DNA of 64,000 nt from Sulfuriferula sp047300855 (GTDB lineage Bacteria > Pseudomonadota > Gammaproteobacteria > Burkholderiales > Sulfuriferulaceae). Of this stretch, positions 37,380 through 47,037 are shown piece after piece. Both the position numbers and the translations under genes were made by a program. Position 1 is the stretch's first letter. The number at the start of each line of letters is the position of its first letter. The notes under the pieces are model-generated. The model had not been told where the DNA came from. It saw only the letters and a list, made by a program, of their open reading frames with translations, and searched no databases. The stretch is taken from positions 2,790,001 through 2,854,000 of the forward strand of contig NZ_CP170197.1 of assembly GCF_047300855.1 (NCBI RefSeq), read 5' to 3'.

Positions 37380-37456
37380 GTTTTGCCGCCTCCCTGGCTT
37401 ATTCCGGAACCGTTGCAGCAGCGCTATATCATACCTGCTTCTGCTACCATCACCTC

Positions 37457-38542
37457 ATGTCTCACACCTCTTCACCTTCAAGCTTGACCCGCCTGATGCG
37501 GCTCGGTGCGCTGCTGCTATATCTGCTGCTGATTGGATACGGCAGCCTCTATCCATTCAGCGGCTGGCGTGCGCCCCTGAATGGCAGCCTGGCGTTCCTG
37601 TCAGCACCCTGGCCGCACCATATTACTCGTACCGACCTGATTACCAACATTCTGGCCTATCTGCCACTGGGTTATCTGCTCGCAGCCTGGCTACGCCTGT
37701 ATCTGTCGCGCTGGCGCACCGTGTTATGGGCAATCCTGGCCACCTCGCTGTTCAGCCTGCTGATGGAATGGTCGCAGACGTTCCTGCCTGGCCGCATCGC
37801 AGCAACACAGGACATTGCAGCCAATGTGACGGGTGCCATGGTAGGCGTGATGCTTTACCGCCTGCTACAGGAAAGCAAATGGCCCGGGCGTCTGCTGCCC
37901 CGCTGGCGTGGGCGCTGGCTGGCACCCGGGCTGTGGAGCAATTTCGGTCTGCTCGTGCTGGCATTATGGGGATTATCGCAACTCAGCCTGGATGTTCCCT
38001 CATTGGTAGCGGGCAATCTTAAAACCCATTTTGTGCCATTTTGGGAGATTCCCGGCAGCGATGGCTACCGGTTTCATCTGTTACATGCGCTGATATTTGG
38101 ATTCGAAGAAGGGCTGGCAAGTTTGCTAATTGCCGGCCTGATGCGCCATCCGCCCAGAAAACTGTCCGGATGGGCCGCAATTTTTGGATTTGTCCTGGTG
38201 TGCAAATTGCTCGCCGCTGCGTTGCTGTTAAAAGGCTGGGTGCTGCCGCGACTCTTGTCTGCCGAGATGGTGAGCGGCATGGCGCTGGCGGCGCTGCTGA
38301 TTATCTGGGCAAGGCGCGAACCGGCTGGTTTACATGCACAGTTTTTGGCCTTGCTGCTGACGCTGGCCGGGGCATTGCAATTCCTGCTGCACAGCAACGC
38401 AATGCGCGCTTTTTCCGGCGGCAGCGGGGCCGTCCCCCTCAACATTACCGCGCTCGCAGCCTGGGTTGCACTGGCGTGGCCGGCATTGGTATTGATATTA
38501 CTGTGGCTGCGCCCGAGGCCGCTTGCGCGCAGCGTGCCGTAA
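37457..38542 (+). CDS. VanZ-family polytopic membrane protein
   Basis: A 361-residue membrane protein with an N-terminal VanZ-like domain (YGSLYPFSGW, TDLITNILAYLPLGYLLAAW and an MEWSQTFLPGRIA motif) and further hydrophobic segments. VanZ domains often occur in exopolysaccharide and exosortase loci. ATG at 37457 is chosen; the open frame extends 28 codons upstream and would overlap the divergent DHH gene. Its 3' end overlaps, on the other strand, a remnant of an O-antigen ligase gene. Confidence 0.83.
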   Translation: MSHTSSPSSLTRLMRLGALLLYLLLIGYGSLYPFSGWRAPLNGSLAFLSAPWPHHITRTDLITNILAYLPLGYLLAAWLRLYLSRWRTVLWAILATSLFSLLMEWSQTFLPGRIAATQDIAANVTGAMVGVMLYRLLQESKWPGRLLPRWRGRWLAPGLWSNFGLLVLALWGLSQLSLDVPSLVAGNLKTHFVPFWEIPGSDGYRFHLLHALIFGFEEGLASLLIAGLMRHPPRKLSGWAAIFGFVLVCKLLAAALLLKGWVLPRLLSAEMVSGMALAALLIIWARREPAGLHAQFLALLLTLAGALQFLLHSNAMRAFSGGSGAVPLNITALAAWVALAWPALVLILLWLRPRPLARSVP

Positions 38543-38677
38543 ATGGGGCCGCTCGCGTACTGCTGTCCAGGTCCACAACAGGAAAAACAATAACGTCATT
38601 CGCGGTGCATCAAACAGGCTGTCCACCACGCCTACGGTGAGGAACGCCGCCAGTGCTGCTGCCTGCGCAGGCGCCGG
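38498..38677 (-). pseudogene. 3' remnant of an O-antigen ligase-like gene
   Basis: An unannotated minus-strand stretch encodes ALAAFLTVGVVDSLFDAPRM, followed by TLLFFLLWTWTAV and a basic tail to a stop at 38498-38500. This matches the C-terminal helix pair of O-antigen ligase/Wzy proteins and parallels LGGFLSVGLFGSPLEAPRIA of the complete protein encoded at 38819-42853. In the same frame, a stop appears at 38717-38719 and no start is seen, so only the last 60 or so codons survive. It probably records replacement of an older ligase by the current fusion gene. Confidence 0.5.
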
Positions 38678-38818
38678 ACAATAATCATGTGCCCCATTAC
38701 ATGGCCCCTGCTTGGCCTATCTGATGCCTCACTGGTGCGCAAGGTTGCAATGAATATCTGCAACGTCGACACGAGTTGTCGATTGCACTCCTTGATATGC
38801 ATGCGCCTACACTCGTGC

Positions 38819-41800
38819 TCAGCGTGGCATTCTGTTCGAAGTTCTCTTTCGGGAATGGTGGCCGGCCCTGATTTCTACGTTACGCAACGGGAAATTTTTC
38901 CGGCTGCCAAATAGCCAGCCCAACACCGGATACTGAATTAGTACGAACAAACCGATTGTCCCGAAGTAAACCACCAGATATCGCAGCATCAATAGGTATC
39001 CATGTGCATAGTGAGCCCGATCAGGACTCAGCAGGAATTGCATGGCCGAGAATACCTGGCCGTATTTGACAAGGGCATCTTCGGTTCCATATCGGACGGC
39101 CAGATAGGCTAGCGGCAAGGAAAACATAAATCCAACCAGCACCTCTGCGCGTAGACCGTTATGTCTCCATCGCTGCAGTTGAGCCGCCAGCAATGTCCCG
39201 CCGAATGCTACCAGGGCTGCGAAAGCCGAGAGCAGAAGGGCCGCGCTTACGCTGCCACCACCCGCCATTAGTTCGGTAAGATTGTCGGTCGCCGCATTGG
39301 TGACAACAGCCCAATAAAGCAGCGGGAACAATGCCGAAACGGTTATCACCCATGACAACAATGCGGTTGCCGATTTTTGTCTGTATGCAAGCCAGATCGC
39401 TGCTCCGGTTCCGCCGGTAATCGATAACGACAGCGCAGTGAACAAGGCAACGAACCGAACTGCAGTTTCCCAGTACCAAGGCAAGGCCAGCGTCGGGTGA
39501 CCGACAATCTTGTAGATTCTGTCGAGGGAAACGGAGACGCTGATCAGCAACCATGCCACAATTGCATGCACGCCAAGCATTCCCGGATAAAGCCATGCCC
39601 GCCAGAGCCTGCGTGTCAGCCTGTTCACGATGACGACCGGGAATCCAAGGCTCCAGCAAATGAAGAAAGAAAGCGCAATCAGTGACAGGAAAGGGTGAAC
39701 GGGATGTAGCAACCCTCTCACATCGTAATGAACAGCCGGGGAATGCATTGCAAGCCACCCCCCTGCCACAATGAGGCTGATTACACCCAGCAATTGCATT
39801 AAAAGTTTGCCGAACGCCTCTCCATTTGCTGCACCTGTGGTTTCCTGATCGGTGACGTCGGCATGCCTTGTGATTCTCTCCGTAGTTTCGTCAACCGCAT
39901 TGCTGCGAGGTGGGCGTATTGGCATTGCCGTTTCGGCCTGTTTGGAAAATTGGCTGGAAGTAACTCTTTCGGTTCGTACCCGGTCGGCATCAATCGTCCT
40001 GCTGTCTCTTCCACCAACTTTCCTCTTGTCCGACTCGATCACCAACATAGGCAACAGCAAAATCAGATAGAAAAGAAACGCAATGCGCGGGGCCTCGAGG
40101 GGGCTTCCGAACAGACCTACGCTCAGGAACCCCCCCAGGGAAGCAAGCAAGATGACGTATACAAAATGGCCCTGGCGCGTGGCTTTCAACAGTGTTGCAA
40201 AGCTATATGACACCAGCAGAAAAAGCAGAAGCGCGCCCACCCATCCTTGTTCAAAAAAGGCTTGCACCCAGATATTTTCGATATGCCAGGGCCAGTGATT
40301 AAACGCTGAAAAAAACCAGTGTTCATTCCCTTTTGAAAAGTCGCCATTCGAAACGAGTTCGCGGCCATCCGTCCTGGAGAGATGCACATTGTCGACATCC
40401 GCCACGCCATGACCCGTATTTTCCAGAATCAGCTTCACGGTTCGCCGGGCAAACCATGGCCCTTCTCCCAAGGACCCCGAATCCACCGAGAACGCGTAAT
40501 GTACCCAGCCCTCCTGTATCCCGGATTGTTTGATATTCGAAGCCTTGCAGTGCCTAGATTCAATGTAAGTCCGTTCACAGATCATGACATTGAGGCTGCC
40601 TCGAGATGACTTGCTACGGAGATCCAGAGACAGCTTGTAATCTGTATGCGGATTCACTGCCACAATCTGTTCGAGATAGATCGGATCACCCGCACCAAGG
40701 CTAAGATAAGCATTGTCGTTTTCCACCGAATAGCGGTAGGTTGCAGGGATGGTACCGGTAGAATTTCTATAGAAGTAGGTTTCAGGAAAGCGGCCGAGGC
40801 CCATGCCAAACGTCATAGTCAGCCAACCCGAGTCCATTATTTCCAGCGTGTCCCGCCAGTGTGCGAGTCGGGTCGAGAAGTCCAATGGGACCAGTGCAAG
40901 CCGGCTCTTAGCGTATGAGCCTTCCAGGATCGGAACCGCGACAATCACCGCGATCACAACGGACAGGGCAGCAGCAGCGAAGAAAGGCCTTCGCTGCCGC
41001 CACCGCTTTGCTCCGGTCATCAGGCTTCCCGCTGCCAGTATCGTCATCGAGACGCCAAATCCAAGGTAGCCGCCCCTGGCAAACGTCACGAATAGCGCAT
41101 ACGTTCCGGCGGTGAAGAGCAAGAGTGCAAAAGCGCGCTGAACCATGCTTCTGTGATAGAAGGCCCAAGCCACGGTGAATGGCAAAACCGCGACCAGATA
41201 CGCCTCAATGTGGGAGCCGCCAGTATGCATGCTCGAGAACAGCCCAGAAACCCGGAACTCGCTGGAAAAATTGAGGAGGCCCGGAAACAGTAGGCGTTCC
41301 CATAACACCGCGAGAATGACGCCAGTCAAACCCATGACCATACCTGCGCTGAATCGTCGTAAAACGTTCACACCGGAGCGCATGTGGTAGAAGACCAATG
41401 GAATCAATCCGGCCACTTCGAAAAAACCCTTCGCCGCGGGAAGAGCATTGTACTTGCTGTAGTAATTGGAAAAGGCATTGAGATCCAGCGGTTGAAGAGG
41501 GAGCAAACCAATCAGCAGACTGGCAAAAGACGACACACCGAAGGCCAAAAGAAGAAAACGCAGTCCCCGCGGCATTCCCACCTTGGATGGTGTAGAGGCG
41601 ATGGTCCAGAAACCGATGCCGATGGTAGTCAGCACCAACAAATCGAATTCGTTGAAGAAAAACCATCCGGTCCAGGGTGCCAAATCGAATGTTGGCAGCA
41701 GCGCGGGGATGATGAATAGCCAGACCGCAGGAAATCTCAGCATCAGCACTGCGTACAGGGTGACGGCAATGGCCAGCAGGCGAGGTTCCGATGGAAAAAG

Positions 41801-42853
41801 GTACAGTCCCCATGCCGTTGCACCGAGTGCCAGTACGGAAACAATCCGAAATGCAAAGAACCGCAGGTTCTTGACGCCGTGTGGTCGAATCTCCTCGATG
41901 GATTCCTGCTTGGCCGGGGGTGTAGGTGTTGGAAGACCAGCTTGAGTACGATGGATCAGCCAAGGCCATAACGCGAATCCGCTGGCACCCCCGCTTGCGC
42001 CTAGCAGGATGTTCGTCGTATCCGGATGTTTACTTGCGATAAAAAGTTTCCCTGCTTCCATGACGAAAGCCAGCCCCGCGCTGACCAGCGCAACGGTCAA
42101 CGCGGGGCTCGCTTGAGAGCGCACATCGCGTCTTCCGACCCACAGCCAGAATCCAATTCCGACAGGAATGTAGAGCAGAAAGTACATGACCACACTGGAG
42201 GTCGCCCATGCCGTACTTGCAAAGTAAAGATAGTAGAAGGGCGTGAGGTGGAGTGTCTGGAAGCGATCCGCGGCTCCGGCCATGCTCTCCCAGGCATTTG
42301 TGAGATAACCGTTTGTTGCAAGCAATATCAGAAAATAGGGAATTGCAGCCAATAAAACGGCTCGTTTTGACACAGGGCCAATGGGCATTCTGCCGGCTGC
42401 TCGAGTCAATGTTTGCAGCGCTGCTATCCACCAGCGCCCTAAGAGAATCCAGAGGGCGATGCCGAGCAAGGCACCAATAGCTTGCGCAACGATATCGCCC
42501 CAGGATGAGGTACGTGTTGGCAGGAACACTTGCAGAAACTCGACCGAGATCGCGACAAAAATACACGCGAGCCATATCAAACCTGCCACAGCGATATTGC
42601 GCAGCGGTCGTCCTGTCTTCGCAAAGGCGCCGAACCAAAAAAAAGCAAGGGGTACAGCAAGCAGGATATTGGTCGTCCTGTCTGCAAGCGAAATTAGTGT
42701 TGATCCAGTTCCTGCGTTGAGAAACATTTGCCAGGCTTCCGACAGAGAATGCGCGTGGAAATCCAACGGTACCAAGCTGCCGTAAACCACAAAGCACAGG
42801 TAGGTTAGCGCCGCGTAAGTGATCAATGTGCTGCGCTCTGGCTTGTTGCTCAT
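38819..42853 (-). CDS. giant VanZ / O-antigen ligase fusion membrane protein
   Basis: A 1344-residue polytopic protein. Residues about 1-145 form a VanZ-like domain (YGSLVPLDFHAHS, EFLQVFLPTRTSS), and a second hydrophobic block resembling VanZ follows (about 160-300). An O-antigen ligase-like region (about 330-1000) contains LFSSMHTGGSHIEAYLVAVL. Between its helices lies a soluble insert (about 715-845) that reads like a beta-sandwich carbohydrate-binding module (SNGDFSKGNEHWFF). A further helical block of about 300 residues ends the protein. It probably polymerises or ligates an exported polysaccharide. ATG at 42853 is chosen with GGGGGA upstream, 10 bases after the beta-helix gene. The fusion is much longer than ordinary ligases (400-600 residues). 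Confidence 0.8.
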   Translation of the reverse strand: MSNKPERSTLITYAALTYLCFVVYGSLVPLDFHAHSLSEAWQMFLNAGTGSTLISLADRTTNILLAVPLAFFWFGAFAKTGRPLRNIAVAGLIWLACIFVAISVEFLQVFLPTRTSSWGDIVAQAIGALLGIALWILLGRWWIAALQTLTRAAGRMPIGPVSKRAVLLAAIPYFLILLATNGYLTNAWESMAGAADRFQTLHLTPFYYLYFASTAWATSSVVMYFLLYIPVGIGFWLWVGRRDVRSQASPALTVALVSAGLAFVMEAGKLFIASKHPDTTNILLGASGGASGFALWPWLIHRTQAGLPTPTPPAKQESIEEIRPHGVKNLRFFAFRIVSVLALGATAWGLYLFPSEPRLLAIAVTLYAVLMLRFPAVWLFIIPALLPTFDLAPWTGWFFFNEFDLLVLTTIGIGFWTIASTPSKVGMPRGLRFLLLAFGVSSFASLLIGLLPLQPLDLNAFSNYYSKYNALPAAKGFFEVAGLIPLVFYHMRSGVNVLRRFSAGMVMGLTGVILAVLWERLLFPGLLNFSSEFRVSGLFSSMHTGGSHIEAYLVAVLPFTVAWAFYHRSMVQRAFALLLFTAGTYALFVTFARGGYLGFGVSMTILAAGSLMTGAKRWRQRRPFFAAAALSVVIAVIVAVPILEGSYAKSRLALVPLDFSTRLAHWRDTLEIMDSGWLTMTFGMGLGRFPETYFYRNSTGTIPATYRYSVENDNAYLSLGAGDPIYLEQIVAVNPHTDYKLSLDLRSKSSRGSLNVMICERTYIESRHCKASNIKQSGIQEGWVHYAFSVDSGSLGEGPWFARRTVKLILENTGHGVADVDNVHLSRTDGRELVSNGDFSKGNEHWFFSAFNHWPWHIENIWVQAFFEQGWVGALLLFLLVSYSFATLLKATRQGHFVYVILLASLGGFLSVGLFGSPLEAPRIAFLFYLILLLPMLVIESDKRKVGGRDSRTIDADRVRTERVTSSQFSKQAETAMPIRPPRSNAVDETTERITRHADVTDQETTGAANGEAFGKLLMQLLGVISLIVAGGWLAMHSPAVHYDVRGLLHPVHPFLSLIALSFFICWSLGFPVVIVNRLTRRLWRAWLYPGMLGVHAIVAWLLISVSVSLDRIYKIVGHPTLALPWYWETAVRFVALFTALSLSITGGTGAAIWLAYRQKSATALLSWVITVSALFPLLYWAVVTNAATDNLTELMAGGGSVSAALLLSAFAALVAFGGTLLAAQLQRWRHNGLRAEVLVGFMFSLPLAYLAVRYGTEDALVKYGQVFSAMQFLLSPDRAHYAHGYLLMLRYLVVYFGTIGLFVLIQYPVLGWLFGSRKNFPLRNVEIRAGHHSRKRTSNRMPR

Positions 42854-42863
42854 AAAATCCCCC

Positions 42864-44180
42864 TTATTTGCGCGGCGGGCGTGCCAGCAAGAGTGGTGTA
42901 CTTGCCCCGGTCCGCGCACTGGACAATGTGCCCATATCATCCAGATTGCGGCGTTGTCCGGCATAGTCGCGCGTCAGTTCAGACAGCCCTTTCAGGCGTT
43001 CGGCAGACACACGCAGCCGGTGTATCGGCGTGACATCCAACTCAGGCGGCGCTGCGTCCGGGCGCCGCAGATACAACCTAGCACTGGCATAGTCCTGCGC
43101 CAGATTGCCTGTATCCACGAGGCCTGCCACAGCCCGGCCAGCGAAGATCAAATTATGCGTGAATGACATCTCTGCCTCCGGTGTATCTGGCTTATGCAGC
43201 AAGCGTACGCCATCCCCGCTGGCGACAATGGTGTTGTAGGCAATCACGATATTTTTCGGAATGTCGTGATGCGGCTGGATATGCACTGCGTCGCCCGCCG
43301 GGTTGACGAAGATATTGTTGTACAGCGCAATATTGCCTTCCCCCTGAAACAGGGCTTCAGTCGGGTTGCCATAGAAAAAATTGGCGTAAATCCGGTAGCG
43401 ATCATTTACGCCGTTGCCCGTAAGCGGCCAATGCCCAACCAGCACATTGGGGCGCGCCAGCTGGCCGTTGCTGGCATTGTTTGCCTTGCTGAACACGTTG
43501 TGGCGGATGATGGTCTGCCGGGCTGTGACAGGCATTCCGGGCACGCTGGCGCGGACGATCTGGTGTTTGATTTGCAGGTTATAGCCCAGCGTGTAGGCGA
43601 TATAGTTATATTCGATCACGCCGCCGACAAACGCGTCGCTGCCATCCGAATTGCCGAGGTACATACCGGTGCCTGCGCCGAGAATCACATTGTCGCGAAT
43701 CACCCAGTCCCACGCCGGACATTTGGTGGAGATGCCTACGGTTTGCTGGTTGTTGCCGTGTCCCTGGATCAGCAAATTGGTCAGCGTAATATGATGCGCA
43801 AAATGCGCATGGCCTTCGGCGCGTACGCCGTCCACCGGCAGGTTGCCCCCGTCGAGGACCAAATCACGGATTTCAACATAAGCTGAATCCACGATGCTCA
43901 CTGTGTTGGCGCCGGAACGGGCATGAAACACTGCACGCGCCGGTGCGACTGGCCCGGCAATGACAATGGGGCGGTTGGGAAGGCCGACCAGCTGGTGCAC
44001 AGGCAGACCGTTCGTATAATCGCCTGCTGCGAGTTGCAGCCGATCGCCAGGCTTCAGGGTGTGTATCAGTGCGCGATAATTGGCAGGATTGGCGCTGATT
44101 ATTCGTGCTTCAGCCGTAACGCCGCCCCCAGCCCAGAGGATGAATATCACCTGCCACACAAAGCGCCAGGCCGTCGTCAC
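42864..44180 (-). CDS. right-handed parallel beta-helix repeat protein, exported
   Basis: A protein of about 438 residues with an N-terminal signal or anchor segment (AWRFVWQVIFILWAGGG) and the pectate-lyase/chondroitinase-B-like beta-helix, seen as repeated short N- or D-containing strands (VEIRDLVLDGG, ITLTNLLIQGHG, WVIRDNVILGAG, IRHNVFSKANN, IALYNNIFVNP, IVIAYNTIVASG). It could cleave or bind the polysaccharide made by the ligase encoded 10 bases downstream. GTG at 44180 is proposed because it starts just after the aroK stop; the frame also has an ATG at 44234 inside aroK. Catalytic residues cannot be picked with confidence. Confidence 0.78.
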   Translation of the reverse strand: MTTAWRFVWQVIFILWAGGGVTAEARIISANPANYRALIHTLKPGDRLQLAAGDYTNGLPVHQLVGLPNRPIVIAGPVAPARAVFHARSGANTVSIVDSAYVEIRDLVLDGGNLPVDGVRAEGHAHFAHHITLTNLLIQGHGNNQQTVGISTKCPAWDWVIRDNVILGAGTGMYLGNSDGSDAFVGGVIEYNYIAYTLGYNLQIKHQIVRASVPGMPVTARQTIIRHNVFSKANNASNGQLARPNVLVGHWPLTGNGVNDRYRIYANFFYGNPTEALFQGEGNIALYNNIFVNPAGDAVHIQPHHDIPKNIVIAYNTIVASGDGVRLLHKPDTPEAEMSFTHNLIFAGRAVAGLVDTGNLAQDYASARLYLRRPDAAPPELDVTPIHRLRVSAERLKGLSELTRDYAGQRRNLDDMGTLSSARTGASTPLLLARPPRK

Positions 44181-44184
44181 GATG

Positions 44185-44712
44185 TTAATCCGGCAAGCCG
44201 GCAAGTTTCTGCTCAAGCTGGCGTACCAGGGCATTGACGTTCTGCCGGCTGGTGTCGATTACCACGTCGGCCACTTCGCGATACAGCGGGTCGCGCTCGG
44301 TGTACAGCTCGCGCAAGCGCGCCTTGGGGTCGGCTGTTTGCAATAACGGACGATTGCGGTCATGGCGCGTACGCTGCCATAATTCCTCCACCGCACCGCG
44401 CAGATATACGACCGTGCCGCGCGACTTCAACAAGGCTCGGGTTTGCGCACTCAATACTGCTCCACCCCCTGTGGCCAACACCACGTTGTCGAGGCTGCTC
44501 AACTCGTCAATGACAGCTTCTTCACGCCTGCGAAAACCCGCCTCACCTTCTACTTCGAATATCACCGGAATCGTTACGCCATTGCGACGTACCAGTTCAT
44601 GGTCGGAATCATAAAAGCTTTTATCGAGGTGTCTGGCCAGCAATTTGCCCACTGTTGTTTTGCCGGCACCCATCAGGCCGACCAGAATAATATTGGTATG
44701 TTTATCAGTCAT
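44185..44712 (-). CDS. aroK: shikimate kinase
   Basis: Phosphorylates shikimate in aromatic amino acid synthesis. The 175-residue protein has Walker A GLMGAGKTTVG (about residues 12-22), the shikimate-binding DSDHELVRR and FRRREE, the GGGAVL motif and the lid RNRPLL. It follows pilQ after a terminator. In most beta- and gammaproteobacteria aroB comes next; here the beta-helix and ligase genes follow instead. Confidence 0.96.
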   Translation of the reverse strand: MTDKHTNIILVGLMGAGKTTVGKLLARHLDKSFYDSDHELVRRNGVTIPVIFEVEGEAGFRRREEAVIDELSSLDNVVLATGGGAVLSAQTRALLKSRGTVVYLRGAVEELWQRTRHDRNRPLLQTADPKARLRELYTERDPLYREVADVVIDTSRQNVNALVRQLEQKLAGLPD

Positions 44713-44770
44713 GGCAGGATTGTAGCGAAAGCGGACGCTGCTACCTAGTCCGGCTATTTGAACAGACGAA

Positions 44771-44797
44771 AAAAAAGCGGGCTATGCCCGCTTTTTT
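44771..44797. terminator. intrinsic terminator after pilQ
   Basis: The symmetric stem AAAAAAGCGGGC / GCCCGCTTTTTT has a TAT loop. It lies 12 bases past the pilQ stop on the minus strand and would work in either direction. It separates the pil operon from aroK. Confidence 0.9.
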
Positions 44798-44809
44798 AAT
44801 GAATGCGTT

Positions 44810-47023
44810 TTAACGCAATTCCATATTGTCTTTAATAATGCGCGGCGTGAGGAAAATCAGCAATTCGGTTTTACCATCTTGCTTGTTCGTCGTTTTGAAC
44901 AGATTTCCGAATACCGGAATATCTCCCAACAAGGGCACCTTGTTTACATCTGTGCGTACGCTTTGCTCATAAATGCCACCCAGTACCGCCGTTTCACCAT
45001 TCTTCAAACGTACCTGTGTTTTAACCCGTTTTGTATCTATCGCCGGGTTTCCTGCTGTAGACGCACCCACTGCATCTTTCTGCACTTCAACATTCAGGAT
45101 CACAGAATCATTGTTGAGTATCTGAGGATTAACCAGCAGACACAAGAAAGCATCCTTAAACGTCACAGTAGGTGGGGAGTTCGCGGTACCCGGCGTAATG
45201 TAAGGAATCTGCGTACCTTGCAGGATGACCGCAGGTCTCTGGTTGGAGGTCACTACGCGCGGATTGGAGATAATCTTGCCGCGATTGTCCGCTTCCAAGG
45301 CGGACAACTCGAGGCTTACCAAATTGCCGCTGCCCAGATTAATCAGCGACAAACCCAGCGTGCCGGCTGCAGCCCCGCCTGTTATCGCAGGCAGATCCAC
45401 ATTAAATGGCGCCGCACCATTCACGCCTGAGGTTATCCCGCTCGCTGCGTTAGCTGCGCTATTCGAGACTCCCACACTATCGCCTTTCCGACCATGCTGG
45501 ACACCAAAACGCACGCCCAACTGGCGGCTGAACCCATCATCCGCCACCACCACGCGCGCTTCGATCATCACCTGTTTGGCAGGGATATCGATCAACTTGA
45601 GCAATTCGCGTACTTCGTCCTGCTTGCTGGGCGTGTCGCTAACTATCAGGCTATTTGTTTGCGGCTCTGACGAAGCGCTGCCGCGCGAGGACAGTATCCG
45701 GCTCACACCACCAACTGAACCAGATACCGTAGTTGGTGCGGCCGTAGTTGTCACTGGAGTTGCTTTGACACCTTGTGCTTGCGCCGAACATGACACATCT
45801 TCTCCGTTATCGCCCGGTGCCGCAGCTTGCCCTTGCAATACCCGGGCAGCTTGCTCGGCACGCATGTAGTTAAGCTCATAGCTGCGCACTACCAATGGTT
45901 CCAGTGCCTGTGTAGCCTGACGCGACTCCAGTTCGGCTTTTTCTTTGGCAACCAGCTCATCCTTGGGCGCAATCCAGATCACATTACCATTGACGCGCTT
46001 GTCCAGACCTTTGCTTTGCATGATGATATCGAGTGCCTGATCCCAGGGCACGTCTTTCAGACGCAGGGTAAGGTTGCCATTCACCGTGTCACTGGTGATG
46101 ATGTTAAGACCGGTAAAATCCGCAATTACTTGCAGCACCGAGCGCACCTCAACGTTCTGGAAGTTCAGGGAGAGTTTATCGCCGGTATACTTGGGCTTGC
46201 CTGAGCCGGTTTTACCGGATTCTTCCTGTTTGGCACGCACTTCTATGGTGAACTGGTTGTCAGCCTGATAAGCGGAGTACTCGTAGTCGCCTTTGGGCTC
46301 CACTATCATGCGCACGTTACCACCGTTGCTCTGGGTTTCAATAAATTTGACTGGCGTTGCGAAATCATTGACATCAAGACGGCGTTGCAGGCTGCGCGGC
46401 ACGTCAGTATTAAGGAAATCCACAACCAGTTGTTGACCCTGCTTGCGAATATCGATGCCGGTGGTGGTGTCGGACAAGGTCGTTACAATGCGCCCTTCTC
46501 CGCTTGACCCACGGTGAAAATCAATATCGCGCACGCTGTGCTTCGCAGCGCTCGGCGCGCCTTCAGCGAAACGCGGCGTTTCATTACTGGTAATCTTATT
46601 ATTGGAGGCCTGCAAGGTAATGAACAGATCATTACCCTCAATGCGTGTGGTGTACTGGGCAGCCTTGGACAGGTTCATCACCAGGCGAGTACGGTCTCCA
46701 GCTTGCACGATATTGATATTACGCAGGGCACCCTGTCCGACATTGACGGTATTTTTACCTAGGCCATTGCTGGCACCGGCCAGATCAAGCACGACACGCG
46801 GCGGATTGTTAATGGCAAAGCCGGCCGGACTAGCTTTAAGTGGCTGCTTTAAACCCACCTTAATCAGAAGCTTGCCATCTTCCAGCGTGGAATAATCAAG
46901 TGACTGGACGCTATTGGCGTCGCTTCCGGCGGCACGTACTGTCTGCATACCCATGGCCAGGAATAAGGCAACGGCGATACATGCAAGTAATTGTTGGTAT
47001 AGATGAGCCAGTTTGTTTTTCAT
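44810..47023 (-). CDS. pilQ: type IV pilus secretin PilQ
   Basis: Outer-membrane secretin pore through which the pilus exits. It has 737 residues. A signal peptide ends near AGSDA. Two AMIN domains (the second including FHRGSSGEGRIVTTLSD), an STN/N0 domain (LNFQNVEVRSVLQVIADFTG), secretin N domains with a Ser/Thr-rich insert (GVKATPVTTTAAPTTVSG) and the secretin core with VPLLGDIPVFGNLFK then ELLIFLTPRII follow. ATG at 47023 is chosen because GAGGT lies 5 bases upstream; that site overlaps an upstream ATG at 47035. Last gene of pilMNOPQ. Confidence 0.96.
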   Translation of the reverse strand: MKNKLAHLYQQLLACIAVALFLAMGMQTVRAAGSDANSVQSLDYSTLEDGKLLIKVGLKQPLKASPAGFAINNPPRVVLDLAGASNGLGKNTVNVGQGALRNINIVQAGDRTRLVMNLSKAAQYTTRIEGNDLFITLQASNNKITSNETPRFAEGAPSAAKHSVRDIDFHRGSSGEGRIVTTLSDTTTGIDIRKQGQQLVVDFLNTDVPRSLQRRLDVNDFATPVKFIETQSNGGNVRMIVEPKGDYEYSAYQADNQFTIEVRAKQEESGKTGSGKPKYTGDKLSLNFQNVEVRSVLQVIADFTGLNIITSDTVNGNLTLRLKDVPWDQALDIIMQSKGLDKRVNGNVIWIAPKDELVAKEKAELESRQATQALEPLVVRSYELNYMRAEQAARVLQGQAAAPGDNGEDVSCSAQAQGVKATPVTTTAAPTTVSGSVGGVSRILSSRGSASSEPQTNSLIVSDTPSKQDEVRELLKLIDIPAKQVMIEARVVVADDGFSRQLGVRFGVQHGRKGDSVGVSNSAANAASGITSGVNGAAPFNVDLPAITGGAAAGTLGLSLINLGSGNLVSLELSALEADNRGKIISNPRVVTSNQRPAVILQGTQIPYITPGTANSPPTVTFKDAFLCLLVNPQILNNDSVILNVEVQKDAVGASTAGNPAIDTKRVKTQVRLKNGETAVLGGIYEQSVRTDVNKVPLLGDIPVFGNLFKTTNKQDGKTELLIFLTPRIIKDNMELR

Positions 47024-47037
47024 GGTAGACCTCATAT

